Positions 17,309 through 25,948 of a stretch of 64,000 bases of DNA are shown in pieces. Source of the DNA: VBDM01 sp963699535 (GTDB lineage Bacteria > Pseudomonadota > Gammaproteobacteria > Burkholderiales > SG8-39). Location: the NCBI GenBank assembly GCA_963699535.1, contig CAVOUJ010000023.1, forward strand, positions 216,064-280,063. The letters are read 5' to 3'. The notes under the pieces were generated by a model. The model saw only the letters and a program-made list of their open reading frames with translations, did no database searches and was not told where the DNA came from. How positions within the stretch are numbered: the stretch's first letter is position 1; each line of letters begins with the position of its first letter. Made by a program: the position numbers and the translations under genes.

Positions 17309-20249
17309 TCAGGCAAGCGCGCGCGCCAGCACCCGCGCGACGTGCACCGCCGGCCGCGCCGCGCCGTCCTCGATCTGATGGCGGCAGCTGGTGCCGTCGG
17401 CGACGATGATCGTTTCGGTGCCCGCCGAGCGCACCTTGGGCAGTAGCGCGAGCTCGGCCATCCGCATCGACACCTCGTAGTGTGCCGCCTCGTATCCGAA
17501 GCTTCCGGCCATTCCGCAGCAGGAGGATTCGATCGTCTCCACCTGCAGCTCCGGCACGAGGGACAGCGCTTGCTGCACCGCCGGCATCGCGCCGAACGCC
17601 TTCTGGTGGCAGTGGCCGTGAAGGAGCGCGCGCTTCTCGGCGAAGCGGCTTCAGCTTGAGGGCGAGACGGCCCGCTTCGCTCTCGCGCGCGAGGAATTCC
17701 TCGAAGAGCAGCGCCTGCGCGGAGAGCGCCTCTGTGCCCTCGCCAGGAAACATCGACTTGAATTCATCGCGCAAGCCAAGGAGACATGAGGGCTCGAGGC
17801 CGACGATGGGAACGCCTCGCTCCACGTAGGGTTTGAGCGCCGCGATTGTTCGCCGCGCTTCGATTTTCGCTTCGTCCACCATGCCCGCTGCGAGAAACGT
17901 GCGGCCGCAGCAGAGCGGCCGCATACCATCCGCGGCGCGGGCGACCTGGACGGCGTAGCCGGCGCGGTCGAGCACCGCGAGCGCGGCGCGCGCGTTCTCC
18001 GGCTCGAAATAGTTGTTGAAGGTGTCGGCGAACAGCACCACCTCGGCGCTCTTTCCCGGGCCGCTGAAATTGCGCAGCGAGCCGAGAAACGCGTCGCGCC
18101 GCCACTTTGGGAGCGAGCGCCGGGCGGCAAAGCCGAGCCAGCGCTTGCCGGCGGCCTGCAGCGCGTTCGCCGTCCTCGGAAAGCGCGCGGCAAGCGGCGC
18201 GTAGCGCGGCAGATGGGCAATCAGCCTGTCTTTCAACGAGTAGCCGTGCCGGCGGTGGTAATGGTGGAGAAACTCAATCTTCATCTTCGCCATGTCCACG
18301 CCGGTCGGGCATTCGCGCCTGCAGCCCTTGCACGAGACGCATAGATCGAGCGTCGCGTGCATTTCGTCCGAGGTGAACGCCTCGGGGCCGAGCTGACCGG
18401 AAAGCGCAAGGCGGAGCGAATTCGCGCGCCCGCGAGTCAGGTGACGCTCGTCGCCGGTCGCGCGGAATGAGGGACACATGGTGCCGGCGTCGAACTTGCG
18501 GCAATGTCCGTTGTTGTTGCACATCTCTACCGCGGCGGCGAAACCCTGGCTTGCCGCGCCCGGCGCGCTCCATTCGCTCCAGTCGAGAACCGTATCGATC
18601 TTCGCCGCCGCATAGCCGGGCTTGAAGCGGAAAAGGCTGCGATCGTCCTGCTTCGACGCTCGCACGATCTTGCCCGGGTTCATCAGGCCCTTCGGATCGA
18701 ACAAGTCCTTCACTTCCGCGAGCGCAGCGGCGAGCCGCGCGCCGAGGATGGGCGCGATCCACTCCGAGCGCACCAGGCCGTCACCGTGCTCGCCCGAGTA
18801 CGCCGCACCCTTGTAGCGCTTCACCAGCGCGCAGGCTTCCTCGGCGATCGCGCGCATCTTCTTCGCCCCGTCGGTCTTCATGTCGAGGATGGGCCGCACG
18901 TGCAGCGTGCCGACCGAGGCGTGCGCGTACCAGGTGCCCTCGGTGCCGTGCTTGCGGAAAACCTGCGTCAGGGAATCGGTGTACTCCGCGAGGTTCTCGA
19001 GGGGCACGGCGCAGTCCTCGATGAAGGACACCGGCTTGCCGTCGCCCTTCATCGACATCATGATGTTGAGGCCCGCTTTCCTCACCTCCCACACTTCGCG
19101 CTGAAGCGCGGCGTCGGCGATCTCCACCACCCCGCCCGGATGGCCGAGGTCGCCCATCAGCTCGGAGAGCTGCTTGAGCTTTCGGAGCTGCTCGTCGCGC
19201 TCTTCGCCGGCAAACTCGACAAGAAGAATGGCGTCCGGATCGCCCTTGCTGAACCGCTCGACGGTGGCGCGAAAGGCGGCGTTGCCGCGCGCAAGTCCGA
19301 TCATGGTGCGGTCCACCAGCTCCACGGCGGTGGGCGAGAGCTTGACGATGTGCTGCGGCGCCTCCATCGCGGCGCGGAAGGTCGCGAAATGGCACACGCC
19401 GAGCGCCCTCGCCTTGGGCAGCGGCGAGAGCTTCAGATGAATCCGCTGCGACCAGGCGAGCGTGCCCTCGGATCCGACCAGGAGCTGCGCGAAATTCCAG
19501 TCGGCCGCCGGTTTCACCAGGTCGAGGTTGTAGCCCTGCACGCGGCGCAGCACCTTCGGCCAGCGCGCCTCGATCTCGTCGGCCTCGCGCTCGGCGATGC
19601 GGGTGATCTTGCGCGCGAGCTCCACGTATCCCGCAGGCGCGGAAAGGCGCTCGAGGCTGCCGGTCACCGGACCGAAGCGATATTCCGAGCCGTCGGCGAG
19701 CAGCGCATCGATCGCCAGGACGTTGTGCACCATGTTGCCGTAGCGGATCGAGCGGGAGCCGCAGGAATTGTTGCCGGCCATGCCGCCGAGGGTGGCCTGC
19801 GCGCTCGTCGATACGTCCACCGGGAACCACAGGCCGTGCGGGCGCAGGTGCGCGTTCAGCGCATCGAGCACGAGCCCGGGCTCGACGACCGCCGTCGCCG
19901 CCTGCGCGTCGAACGAGACGATCCGGTTGAGATATTTCGAGTGATCGATGACCAGCGCCGCGCCGACCGTCTGGCCGCACTGCGAGCTGCCCGCGCCGCG
20001 CGGGAGGACCGGAACACCTTCATCGAAGGCGATCTGCAGCGCGATCCGCGCGTCGCGCGCGGTCTTCGGCACCACAACGCCGACCGGGTCGATCTGGTAG
20101 ATCGAAGCGTCGGTCGAGTAGCGGCCGCGGCTGGCGGCGTCGAACAGGACTTCGCCTTCGATCTCGCGCCTCAAGCGGGCTGCGAGCGCGCTGTCGCCTG
20201 AGCGCGGGTGAAATGAAACGGTGGCGACCGTCGGAGGCGCGCGGTCCAT
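17309..20249 (-). CDS. FAD-linked oxidase / Fe-S (GlpC-like) fusion, D-lactate dehydrogenase-like; one frame break
   Basis: About 980 residues. The N-terminal PCMH-type FAD domain has VLPRGAGSSQCGQTVGAALV and AQATLGGMAGNNSCGSRSIRYG. The FAD oxidase C-terminal domain has SGEHGDGLVRSEW and LMNPGKIV. A 4Fe-4S module follows, with CVSCKGCRRECPTGVDM and an earlier CNNNGHC. CCG domains include PLCCGRTF and, after a one-base break near 17648, HGHCHQK and SSCCGMAGSFGYE. This build is shared by D-lactate and D-2-hydroxyglutarate dehydrogenases that pass electrons to quinones or cytochromes. Substrate unresolved. The stop lies 15 bp before the TauE-like start. Confidence 0.88.
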
Positions 20250-20252
20250 GCG

Positions 20253-20909
20253 TTACGCAGCCGCGGATTCCTTCTCGGCTTCCAGCATCGCCTCGAGCAG
20301 GCTCTCGGGCTCGTGAGCCCCCGAGACCGCAATTCTGTTGTTGAAGATGAAAAAGGGAACGCCCTGCACGCCCATGCTCCGCGCCTTGTCCTCCTCTTCG
20401 GCGACCGCGCGGCGCAGCTCCTCGTCGGCGATGCAGGCCTCGCCTCTTCGCGATCGAGGCCCGCCTCCGACCGCGACCTGGACCGAGCGTATCGCCGGGT
20501 CGGTGAGATCGAGGCCGTCGACGAAGAAGGCCTTCATCAGGGCCTCCTTCACCGCGCCCTGAACGCCGCTCGCGCGCGAGCGCTCGATCAGCGCGTGAGC
20601 AGCGAGCGTATTCGGCTGACGCGCGATCTTGTCGAAGGCGAACGGAATGCCGAGCTGCGCGCCTATGCCCACCAGCCGGTCGTGGGCGCTGTAGCCGCGT
20701 GCACCGAACTTCTTCGCGATGTAGTCGGCGCGGGAGATGCCTTCGCGCGGAAGGTCGGGGTTCAGCTCGAAGGGATGGTAGGCGACCTGCGGCGCCGGGG
20801 CCTTGGGATCGCGCTCGCGATAGAGCTCGAGCGCGGCCTCCAGGCGCCGCTTGCCGATGAAGCACCACGGGCAGACGACGTCGGAAATGATATCGATGGA
20901 AAGGCTCAC
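20253..20909 (-). CDS. DsbA-family FrnE-like dithiol oxidoreductase
   Basis: A 218-residue cytosolic thioredoxin-fold protein with an inserted helical domain. The active site is CPWC at 13-16 (DVVCPWCFIGKRRLE), and the cis-proline loop reads GVQGVPFFIFNN. The family includes FrnE and polyketide-associated isomerases. Residues near 147-158 (VGGGPRSRRGE) look unlike relatives. Shifting one base there gives VEAGLDREEA, so two compensating indels are probably hidden in an otherwise open frame. It lies 3 bp upstream of the FAD/Fe-S oxidase on the same strand. Confidence 0.88.
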   Translation of the reverse strand: MSLSIDIISDVVCPWCFIGKRRLEAALELYRERDPKAPAPQVAYHPFELNPDLPREGISRADYIAKKFGARGYSAHDRLVGIGAQLGIPFAFDKIARQPNTLAAHALIERSRASGVQGAVKEALMKAFFVDGLDLTDPAIRSVQVAVGGGPRSRRGEACIADEELRRAVAEEEDKARSMGVQGVPFFIFNNRIAVSGAHEPESLLEAMLEAEKESAAA

Positions 20910-21026
20910 GTCGGCATTCCTCAGGGGGAGGGGACAGGGGATGATAACCCAGCCTTGAGCCGGATCAATTGTGGCTTTCGTGCATTTCGATTAACGTAGC
21001 CCTTTCCACCGACGCGAGCGAACCCC

Positions 21027-22221
21027 GTGACCCATCGCAGCGGACGCCATTTCCTGCAGATCCCCGGTCCCACCAACGTGCCCGACCGGGTTTTGCGCGC
21101 GATCGACCGCGCGACCATCGACCACCGCGGCCCGGAATTCGGGAAGCTGGGCCTGGAAATACTCGAAGGCCTGAAAGCGGTGTTCCAGACAAAGCAGCCC
21201 GTGGTGATCTTCCCGGCCTCGGGCACGGGCGCCTGGGAAGCGGCGCTCGTGAACACGCTCTCGCCCGGCGATCGCGTGCTGATGTTCGAAACCGGCCACT
21301 TCGCGACGCTGTGGCAAAGGATGGCGAGGCGTCTGGGCATTGCCGTGGATCTCGTTCCCACCGACTGGCGCCGCGGGGTCGATCCCGCAGCGGTCGAGGC
21401 GAAACTGAAGGAGGACCGCGCCCACGCGATCAAGGCAGTGTGCGTGGTGCACAACGAGACTTCCACCGGCGTCACGAGCCGCATCGGCGCGATCCGCAAG
21501 GCGATCGACGCCGCGAAGCACCCCGCCCTCTACATGGTCGATACGATCTCGTCGCTCGCCTCGATCGACTACCGCCACGACGAGTGGGGCGTGGACGTCA
21601 CGGTCGCCGGCTCGCAGAAAGGCCTGATGCTGCCGCCGGGACTCTCCTTCAACGCGGTGAGCGAAAAGGCGCTCAAGGCCTCGCAAGGCGCGAAGCTCCC
21701 GCGCTCCTACTGGAACTGGGAGGAGATGCATCACCAACAACAAGAGCGGCTTCTTCCCCTACACGCCGGCGACCAATCTTCTGTACGGACTGCGCGAATC
21801 GCTCGCGATGCTGATGGAGGAAGGCCTGCAGAACGTCTTTGCGCGCCACGCGCGCCACGCGGAAGCCACGCGCCGCGCGGTGCGCGCCTGGGGCCTGGAG
21901 ATCCTGTGCGCCGTGCCCGAGGAGTACTCGAACTCGCTCACCGCCGTGATGACGCCCGCCGGCCACGACGCCGACAAGCTTCGCAAGTTGATCCTCGAGG
22001 CCTACGACATGTCGCTCGGCACGGGCCTCGGAAGGCTCGCGGGCAAGGTGTTCCGCATCGGGCACCTGGGCGACTTCAACGATCTCGCGCTCGCGGGCAC
22101 GCTCGCCGGGATCGAGATGGGCCTCGCGCTCGCCGGTGTCCCGCACAAGAAGGGCGGCGTGCTCGCCGCCCTGGATCACCTCGCCGAGGCTGCGCGCGCG
22201 GCCCCGCGCAAGGCGGCGTAG
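21027..22221 (+). CDS. serine/alanine-glyoxylate aminotransferase family protein, one frame break
   Basis: A class V PLP aminotransferase of about 397 residues. Part one carries IPGPTNVPDRVLRAIDR, FPASGTGAWEAALVN and the PLP lysine K198 in VAGSQKGLMLPPG. The frame breaks near 21731: one extra C after GAGATG separates WNWEEM from TNNKSGFFPYTPATNLLYGL. The second part ends GRLAGKVFRIGHLGDFND and AALDHLAEAARAA. Likely converts serine plus glyoxylate to hydroxypyruvate plus glycine, or acts on another amino donor. It is followed by a TRAP transporter whose substrate may feed this reaction (inference). Start is GTG. Confidence 0.9.
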
Positions 22222-22250
22222 ATGCAGAGCCCCGCCCGCCGACGCGCGCC

Positions 22251-22293
22251 GAGAGCAACGAAGCCTACGCCTGCTACGACACGGAGGACTTCC
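22251..22293 (+). pseudogene. remnant of an enoyl-CoA hydratase 3' end
   Basis: Between the aminotransferase stop and dctP, the sequence encodes ESNEAYACYDTEDF. This nearly equals ERDEAYACYDTEDF near the C-terminus of the enoyl-CoA hydratase at 25779-25824. About 37 bases match with three substitutions. No start or rest of the gene remains. It looks like the tail of a duplicated hydratase lost by rearrangement. Confidence 0.6.
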
Positions 22294-22319
22294 AATACAC
22301 CGATAACAGGAGGAGCACC

Positions 22320-23297
22320 ATGAAATTCCTGAAAGCCCTGCACTACACGCTGCCAATCGCGCTGCTCGCAGCCGGGTCCGCGCTGGCCCAGAGCGAGATC
22401 AAGTTCGGCCATGTGGGCGAGCCCGGCTCGCTCTTTGCGGCTTCCGCCGACGAGTTCGCGAAGCGCGCCAACGCCAAGCTCGGCAGCAAAGCCAAGGTTG
22501 TCGTCTTCGGCTCGAGCCAGCTCGGCGGCGACAAGGAGCTACTGCAGAAGCTGAAGCTCGGCACCGTCGACATGGCCCTGCCCTCAACGGTGATGTCCTC
22601 CGAGGCCGACCTCTTCGGCGTCTTCGAGATGCCCTACCTCGTGAAGGACCGCGGCCACATGGCGAAGATCGAGAAGGACGTCTTTTGGTCGAAGCTCGCG
22701 CCCGAGGCCGAGAAGAAGGGCCTCAAGGTGATCGCAGTGTGGGAGAACGGCTACCGCCACATCACCAACTCCAAGCGACCGATCAACACGCCGGCGGACC
22801 TCCAGGGGATCAAGCTGCGCGTGCCCGAAGGTAAATGGCGGGTCAAGATGTTCCAGGCCTACGGTGCAAACCCGTCGCCGATGAAATTCTCCGAAGTGTT
22901 CACCGCGCTGCAAACCGGTGTGATGGACGGACAGGAAAATCCCTTCACACAGATCTACAGCGCGAAGTTCCAGGAGGTACAGAAGTTCCTGTCGCTCACC
23001 GGGCATGTCTACACGCCGGCCTACGCCACGGTGGGGTCGAAGAAGTGGTCGGGCCTGCCGGCCGACGTTCGCAAGATTCTGGAGGATACGGCCAAGGAAA
23101 CGCAGTCGTTCGTCTATACCAAAGCCGCCAAGGACGACGAGGAGCTGCTCGGCAAGATCAAGGCGGCGGGCGTGCAGGTGAACACGCCCAACAAGGACGC
23201 ATTCATCGCCGCCTCGAAGCCGGTGTACGAGGAGTTCGCCAAGGAAGTCAAAGGCGCGAAGGAAGTCATCGATCGAGCCATCGCCCTCGGCAAGTAG
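22320..23297 (+). CDS. TRAP transporter solute-binding protein (DctP family)
   Basis: 325 residues. A signal peptide (MKFLKALHYTLPIALLAAGSALAQ) precedes a DctP fold with KFGHVGEPGSLFAASADEFAKR, GYRHITNSKRPINTPADLQGIKLRVPE and FTALQTGVMDGQENPF. The conserved arginine in KLRVPE binds the carboxylate of the ligand. The ATG follows AGGAGGAG by four bases, a strong site. First gene of dctPQM; it captures an organic acid in the periplasm for sodium-driven uptake. The ligand is not known from sequence. Confidence 0.94.
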   Translation: MKFLKALHYTLPIALLAAGSALAQSEIKFGHVGEPGSLFAASADEFAKRANAKLGSKAKVVVFGSSQLGGDKELLQKLKLGTVDMALPSTVMSSEADLFGVFEMPYLVKDRGHMAKIEKDVFWSKLAPEAEKKGLKVIAVWENGYRHITNSKRPINTPADLQGIKLRVPEGKWRVKMFQAYGANPSPMKFSEVFTALQTGVMDGQENPFTQIYSAKFQEVQKFLSLTGHVYTPAYATVGSKKWSGLPADVRKILEDTAKETQSFVYTKAAKDDEELLGKIKAAGVQVNTPNKDAFIAASKPVYEEFAKEVKGAKEVIDRAIALGK

Positions 23298-23300
23298 GGG

Positions 23301-23804
23301 ATGACTTTCCGGTCGTTCCGCCGGGGATACGAGCGCTTCCTCGAGTGGATCTGCATCGCGCTCATGGCCGCGCTCGCCGCCGAGGTGACGGCGGGCGTGG
23401 TCTTCCGTTACTCCGGCCATTCCCTCGTCTGGTATGACGAGGTCGCCACCATCCTCCTCGCCTGGGTGACGTTCTACGGCTCGGCGCTGGCGGTCCTCAA
23501 GCACGCCCACATGGGCGTGCCCGAGATCGTGAGGATGCTCCCGCCCGGCCCGCGGGTCGCCGTCACCGTCCTGGCGCAGTTGTGCACGCTCGCCTTCTTC
23601 GCGCTGCTCGCCTGGGTGGGCTATTCGATCCTCGAGATCCTCGTGGCGGACCGGCTCGTTTCGCTGCCGCAGGTCTCGGTGGCTTATGCGAACTCGGTGA
23701 TCCCGATCAGCGCCGTCCTGTTCGTGGTGGGCCAGGTGCTGGTGTTTCCCGAGGTGCTGCGCGAAGCGCGCGGCGAAGCGAGGCGCGCGGAGGAGTCCGC
23801 ATGA
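23301..23804 (+). CDS. TRAP transporter small permease subunit (DctQ family)
   Basis: 167 residues with four membrane helices. It has the DctQ pattern AEVTAGVVFRYSGHSLVWYDEVATILLAWVTFYGSA and AVLKHAHMGVPEIV. Its stop overlaps the DctM start as ATGA. Forms the membrane complex with DctM; it starts three bases after the dctP stop. Confidence 0.92.
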   Translation: MTFRSFRRGYERFLEWICIALMAALAAEVTAGVVFRYSGHSLVWYDEVATILLAWVTFYGSALAVLKHAHMGVPEIVRMLPPGPRVAVTVLAQLCTLAFFALLAWVGYSILEILVADRLVSLPQVSVAYANSVIPISAVLFVVGQVLVFPEVLREARGEARRAEESA

Positions 23805-25084
23805 TCGGATTCCTCGTCCTGGTCTGCGTGGTCGTACTGGTGCTGATCAACGTTCCGATCGCCGTGGCGCTTTGCATCGCGTCGGTCGCGGCGATGCTCG
23901 CGACCCAGGGTGTCGCGAGCCTGCCCAACGTGCCGCTCGCGCTCTACCAGGGCGCGACCAGCTTTCCGCTCATCGCGATCCCGCTCTTCATCCTCGCCGC
24001 CGCCATCATGAACACCTCGGGGATCTCGCACCGGCTGATCGACTTCTGCCAGGCGCTCGTCGGCTGGATGAGAGGCGCTCTCGCCCAGGTGAACGTGTTG
24101 AGCCACATGTTCTTCGCGGAGATCTCGGGCTCGGCAGTCGCGGGGGTGGCCGCCACCGCGTCCATCATCATGCCGGCCATGAAGAAGCGCGGTTATCCGG
24201 GCCCCTTCACGGCCGCGGTGACCTCCTCCACGGCCACGCTCGCGATCATCATCCCGCCATCGATCCCGATGATCCTTTACGCGGTCATGGCGGGCACTTC
24301 GGTGGTGCAGATGTTCGTCGCGGGCATCGTGCCCGGCCTCCTCACCGCATTCGGCTTTATGGGCCTGTGCTACTGGTACGCGGTCAAGTACAACTGGCCG
24401 GTGGAGCAGATCTTCCAGTGGGGCAAGCTCTGGACGGCCTTCAAGGACGCGTTTTGGGCGCTCACGCTGCCGGTCATCATCCTCGGCGGCATCTTCGGCG
24501 GCGTGGTCACGGCGACCGAAGGTGCGGCGCTCGCCGTCGTCGCGGCTCTCCTGGTGGGCGGGCTGGTCTATCGCGAGCTCAACTGGGCGCGGCTGCGCGA
24601 GGCGATCATCGACGGGACGGTGCAGACCGGCGCCGTGATGCTGCTGGTCGCGGCCTCGGCCCTGCTCGGCCTCTATCTCACGGAGGTGCAGCTTCCGCAA
24701 CGCATCGCGGCGGCGATGCTCTCCATCACGAGCGAGAAGTGGGCCATTCTCGCGATCCTCAATGTCTTCTTCCTCATCATCGGGATGTTCCTGCACTCGG
24801 CGGCCGCGATCGTCCTGGTGGTGCCGATCGTGATGCCGGCGGTGACCGCGGCGGGGATCGATCCGGTCCATTTCGGCGTGATCGTGACGCTCAACCTCGC
24901 CATCGGCCAGCAGACGCCGCCCGTGGCGAGCGTCCTCCTGCTCACCTGCTCGATCGCGAAGGAGAGCGTCTGGGACGTGACCAAGGCGAACATCCCTTTC
25001 ATCGGCGTCCTCCTCGCCACACTTCTCCTGATCACCTACGTACCCGTCGTCACGCTGGGTCTCGTGGACCTGTTCTACAAATAA
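23801..25084 (+). CDS. TRAP transporter large permease subunit (DctM family)
   Basis: 427 residues with about 12 hydrophobic segments. Hallmarks are PLFILAAAIMNTSGISHRLIDF, EISGSAVAGVAATASIIMPAM, SSTATLAIIIPPSIPMILYAV and GQQTPPVASVLLL. This is the substrate-translocating subunit, coupled to a sodium gradient. It is translationally coupled to dctQ and followed 4 bp later by enoyl-CoA hydratase, which suggests that the imported acid is handled as a CoA ester (inference). Confidence 0.94.
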   Translation: MIGFLVLVCVVVLVLINVPIAVALCIASVAAMLATQGVASLPNVPLALYQGATSFPLIAIPLFILAAAIMNTSGISHRLIDFCQALVGWMRGALAQVNVLSHMFFAEISGSAVAGVAATASIIMPAMKKRGYPGPFTAAVTSSTATLAIIIPPSIPMILYAVMAGTSVVQMFVAGIVPGLLTAFGFMGLCYWYAVKYNWPVEQIFQWGKLWTAFKDAFWALTLPVIILGGIFGGVVTATEGAALAVVAALLVGGLVYRELNWARLREAIIDGTVQTGAVMLLVAASALLGLYLTEVQLPQRIAAAMLSITSEKWAILAILNVFFLIIGMFLHSAAAIVLVVPIVMPAVTAAGIDPVHFGVIVTLNLAIGQQTPPVASVLLLTCSIAKESVWDVTKANIPFIGVLLATLLLITYVPVVTLGLVDLFYK

Positions 25085-25088
25085 GTCG

Positions 25089-25880
25089 ATGGGGGAAACC
25101 GTGTCATCACCGATCCAAGTCGATCGCGCGGATTCCATCGCGATCGTTACGCTCAACAACCCCGAGAAGCTCAACGCGCTCGGCCTCGCGTCGTGGAAAC
25201 GGCTGGGCGAAGTCATGCGCGAGCTGGATTCCGACAAGTCGCTGCGCTGCGTCGTGATACGGGGTGCGGGCGAGAAAGCCTTCGCCGCCGGCGCGGATAT
25301 CGCCGAGTTCGAAAAGACTCGGAACAACTCAAAGAACGGCAAGAAATACGGGGCCGTGCTCGAGGCGACCATGGCCGCGATCGGCCGCTGCCGGCATCCG
25401 GTCGTGGCGATGATCCACGGAGCTTGCGTCGGCGGGGGCCTCGAGATCATTTCCCTGTGCGACCTCAGGATATGCGGCGCCTCCAGCCGCTTCGGTGTGC
25501 CGATCGCGAAACTCGGGCTCGTGGTCGGCTACGGCGAGATGAAGGGCTTGATCGATCTCGTAGGCCGCGCCACGGCGATCGAGATCCTGCTCGAGGGCCG
25601 CGTGTTCGGCGCCGAGGAGGCGAAAGACAAGGGCCTGGTGAACCGCATCGTTGCCGACGACAAGGTCGAGGAGGAAGCGATGGCGGCGGCGCGGCGCATC
25701 GCCGAGGGTGCCCCCTTGGTGGCCCGCTGGCACAAGAAGTTCGCCCGGCGCCTTGCCCAGACGCGTCCGGTCGGGGCCAGCGAACGCGACGAAGCCTACG
25801 CCTGCTACGATACCGAGGACTTCCGGATCGGCGTGAAGGCGTTTCTCGCGAAGCAGAAACCGGAATTCAAAGGTAAGTAA
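25089..25880 (+). CDS. enoyl-CoA hydratase/isomerase family protein
   Basis: A 263-residue crotonase-fold enzyme. The oxyanion-hole motifs are present: GAGEKAFAAGADIAEFE, and HGACVGGGLEIISLCDLRICG. SSRFGVPIAKLGLVVGYGEMKGL follows. The usual second catalytic glutamate region reads GYGEMKGLIDLVGRATA. The C-terminal DEAYACYDTEDFRIGVKAFLAKQKPEF is family-typical. Its 3' end is echoed by the remnant at 22251-22293. Start is the ATG at 25089; a GTG at 25101 is also possible. Confidence 0.92.
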   Translation: MGETVSSPIQVDRADSIAIVTLNNPEKLNALGLASWKRLGEVMRELDSDKSLRCVVIRGAGEKAFAAGADIAEFEKTRNNSKNGKKYGAVLEATMAAIGRCRHPVVAMIHGACVGGGLEIISLCDLRICGASSRFGVPIAKLGLVVGYGEMKGLIDLVGRATAIEILLEGRVFGAEEAKDKGLVNRIVADDKVEEEAMAAARRIAEGAPLVARWHKKFARRLAQTRPVGASERDEAYACYDTEDFRIGVKAFLAKQKPEFKGK

Positions 25881-25948
25881 TCGTTTGAGCCAGCGGCCGC
25901 GCGGTGCGCATCCCCGACCGCGATCGCCTGCGCCGCGGCGCCTGAGCG

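Noticed and set aside
16551..20249. A single 1232-codon FAD oxidase-permease fusion
   Set aside because: An indel near 17648 in the oxidase and another near 17170 in the permease put both into one open frame. The stretch between reads as arginine-rich nonsense, and the correct oxidase end and permease start are visible in other frames.
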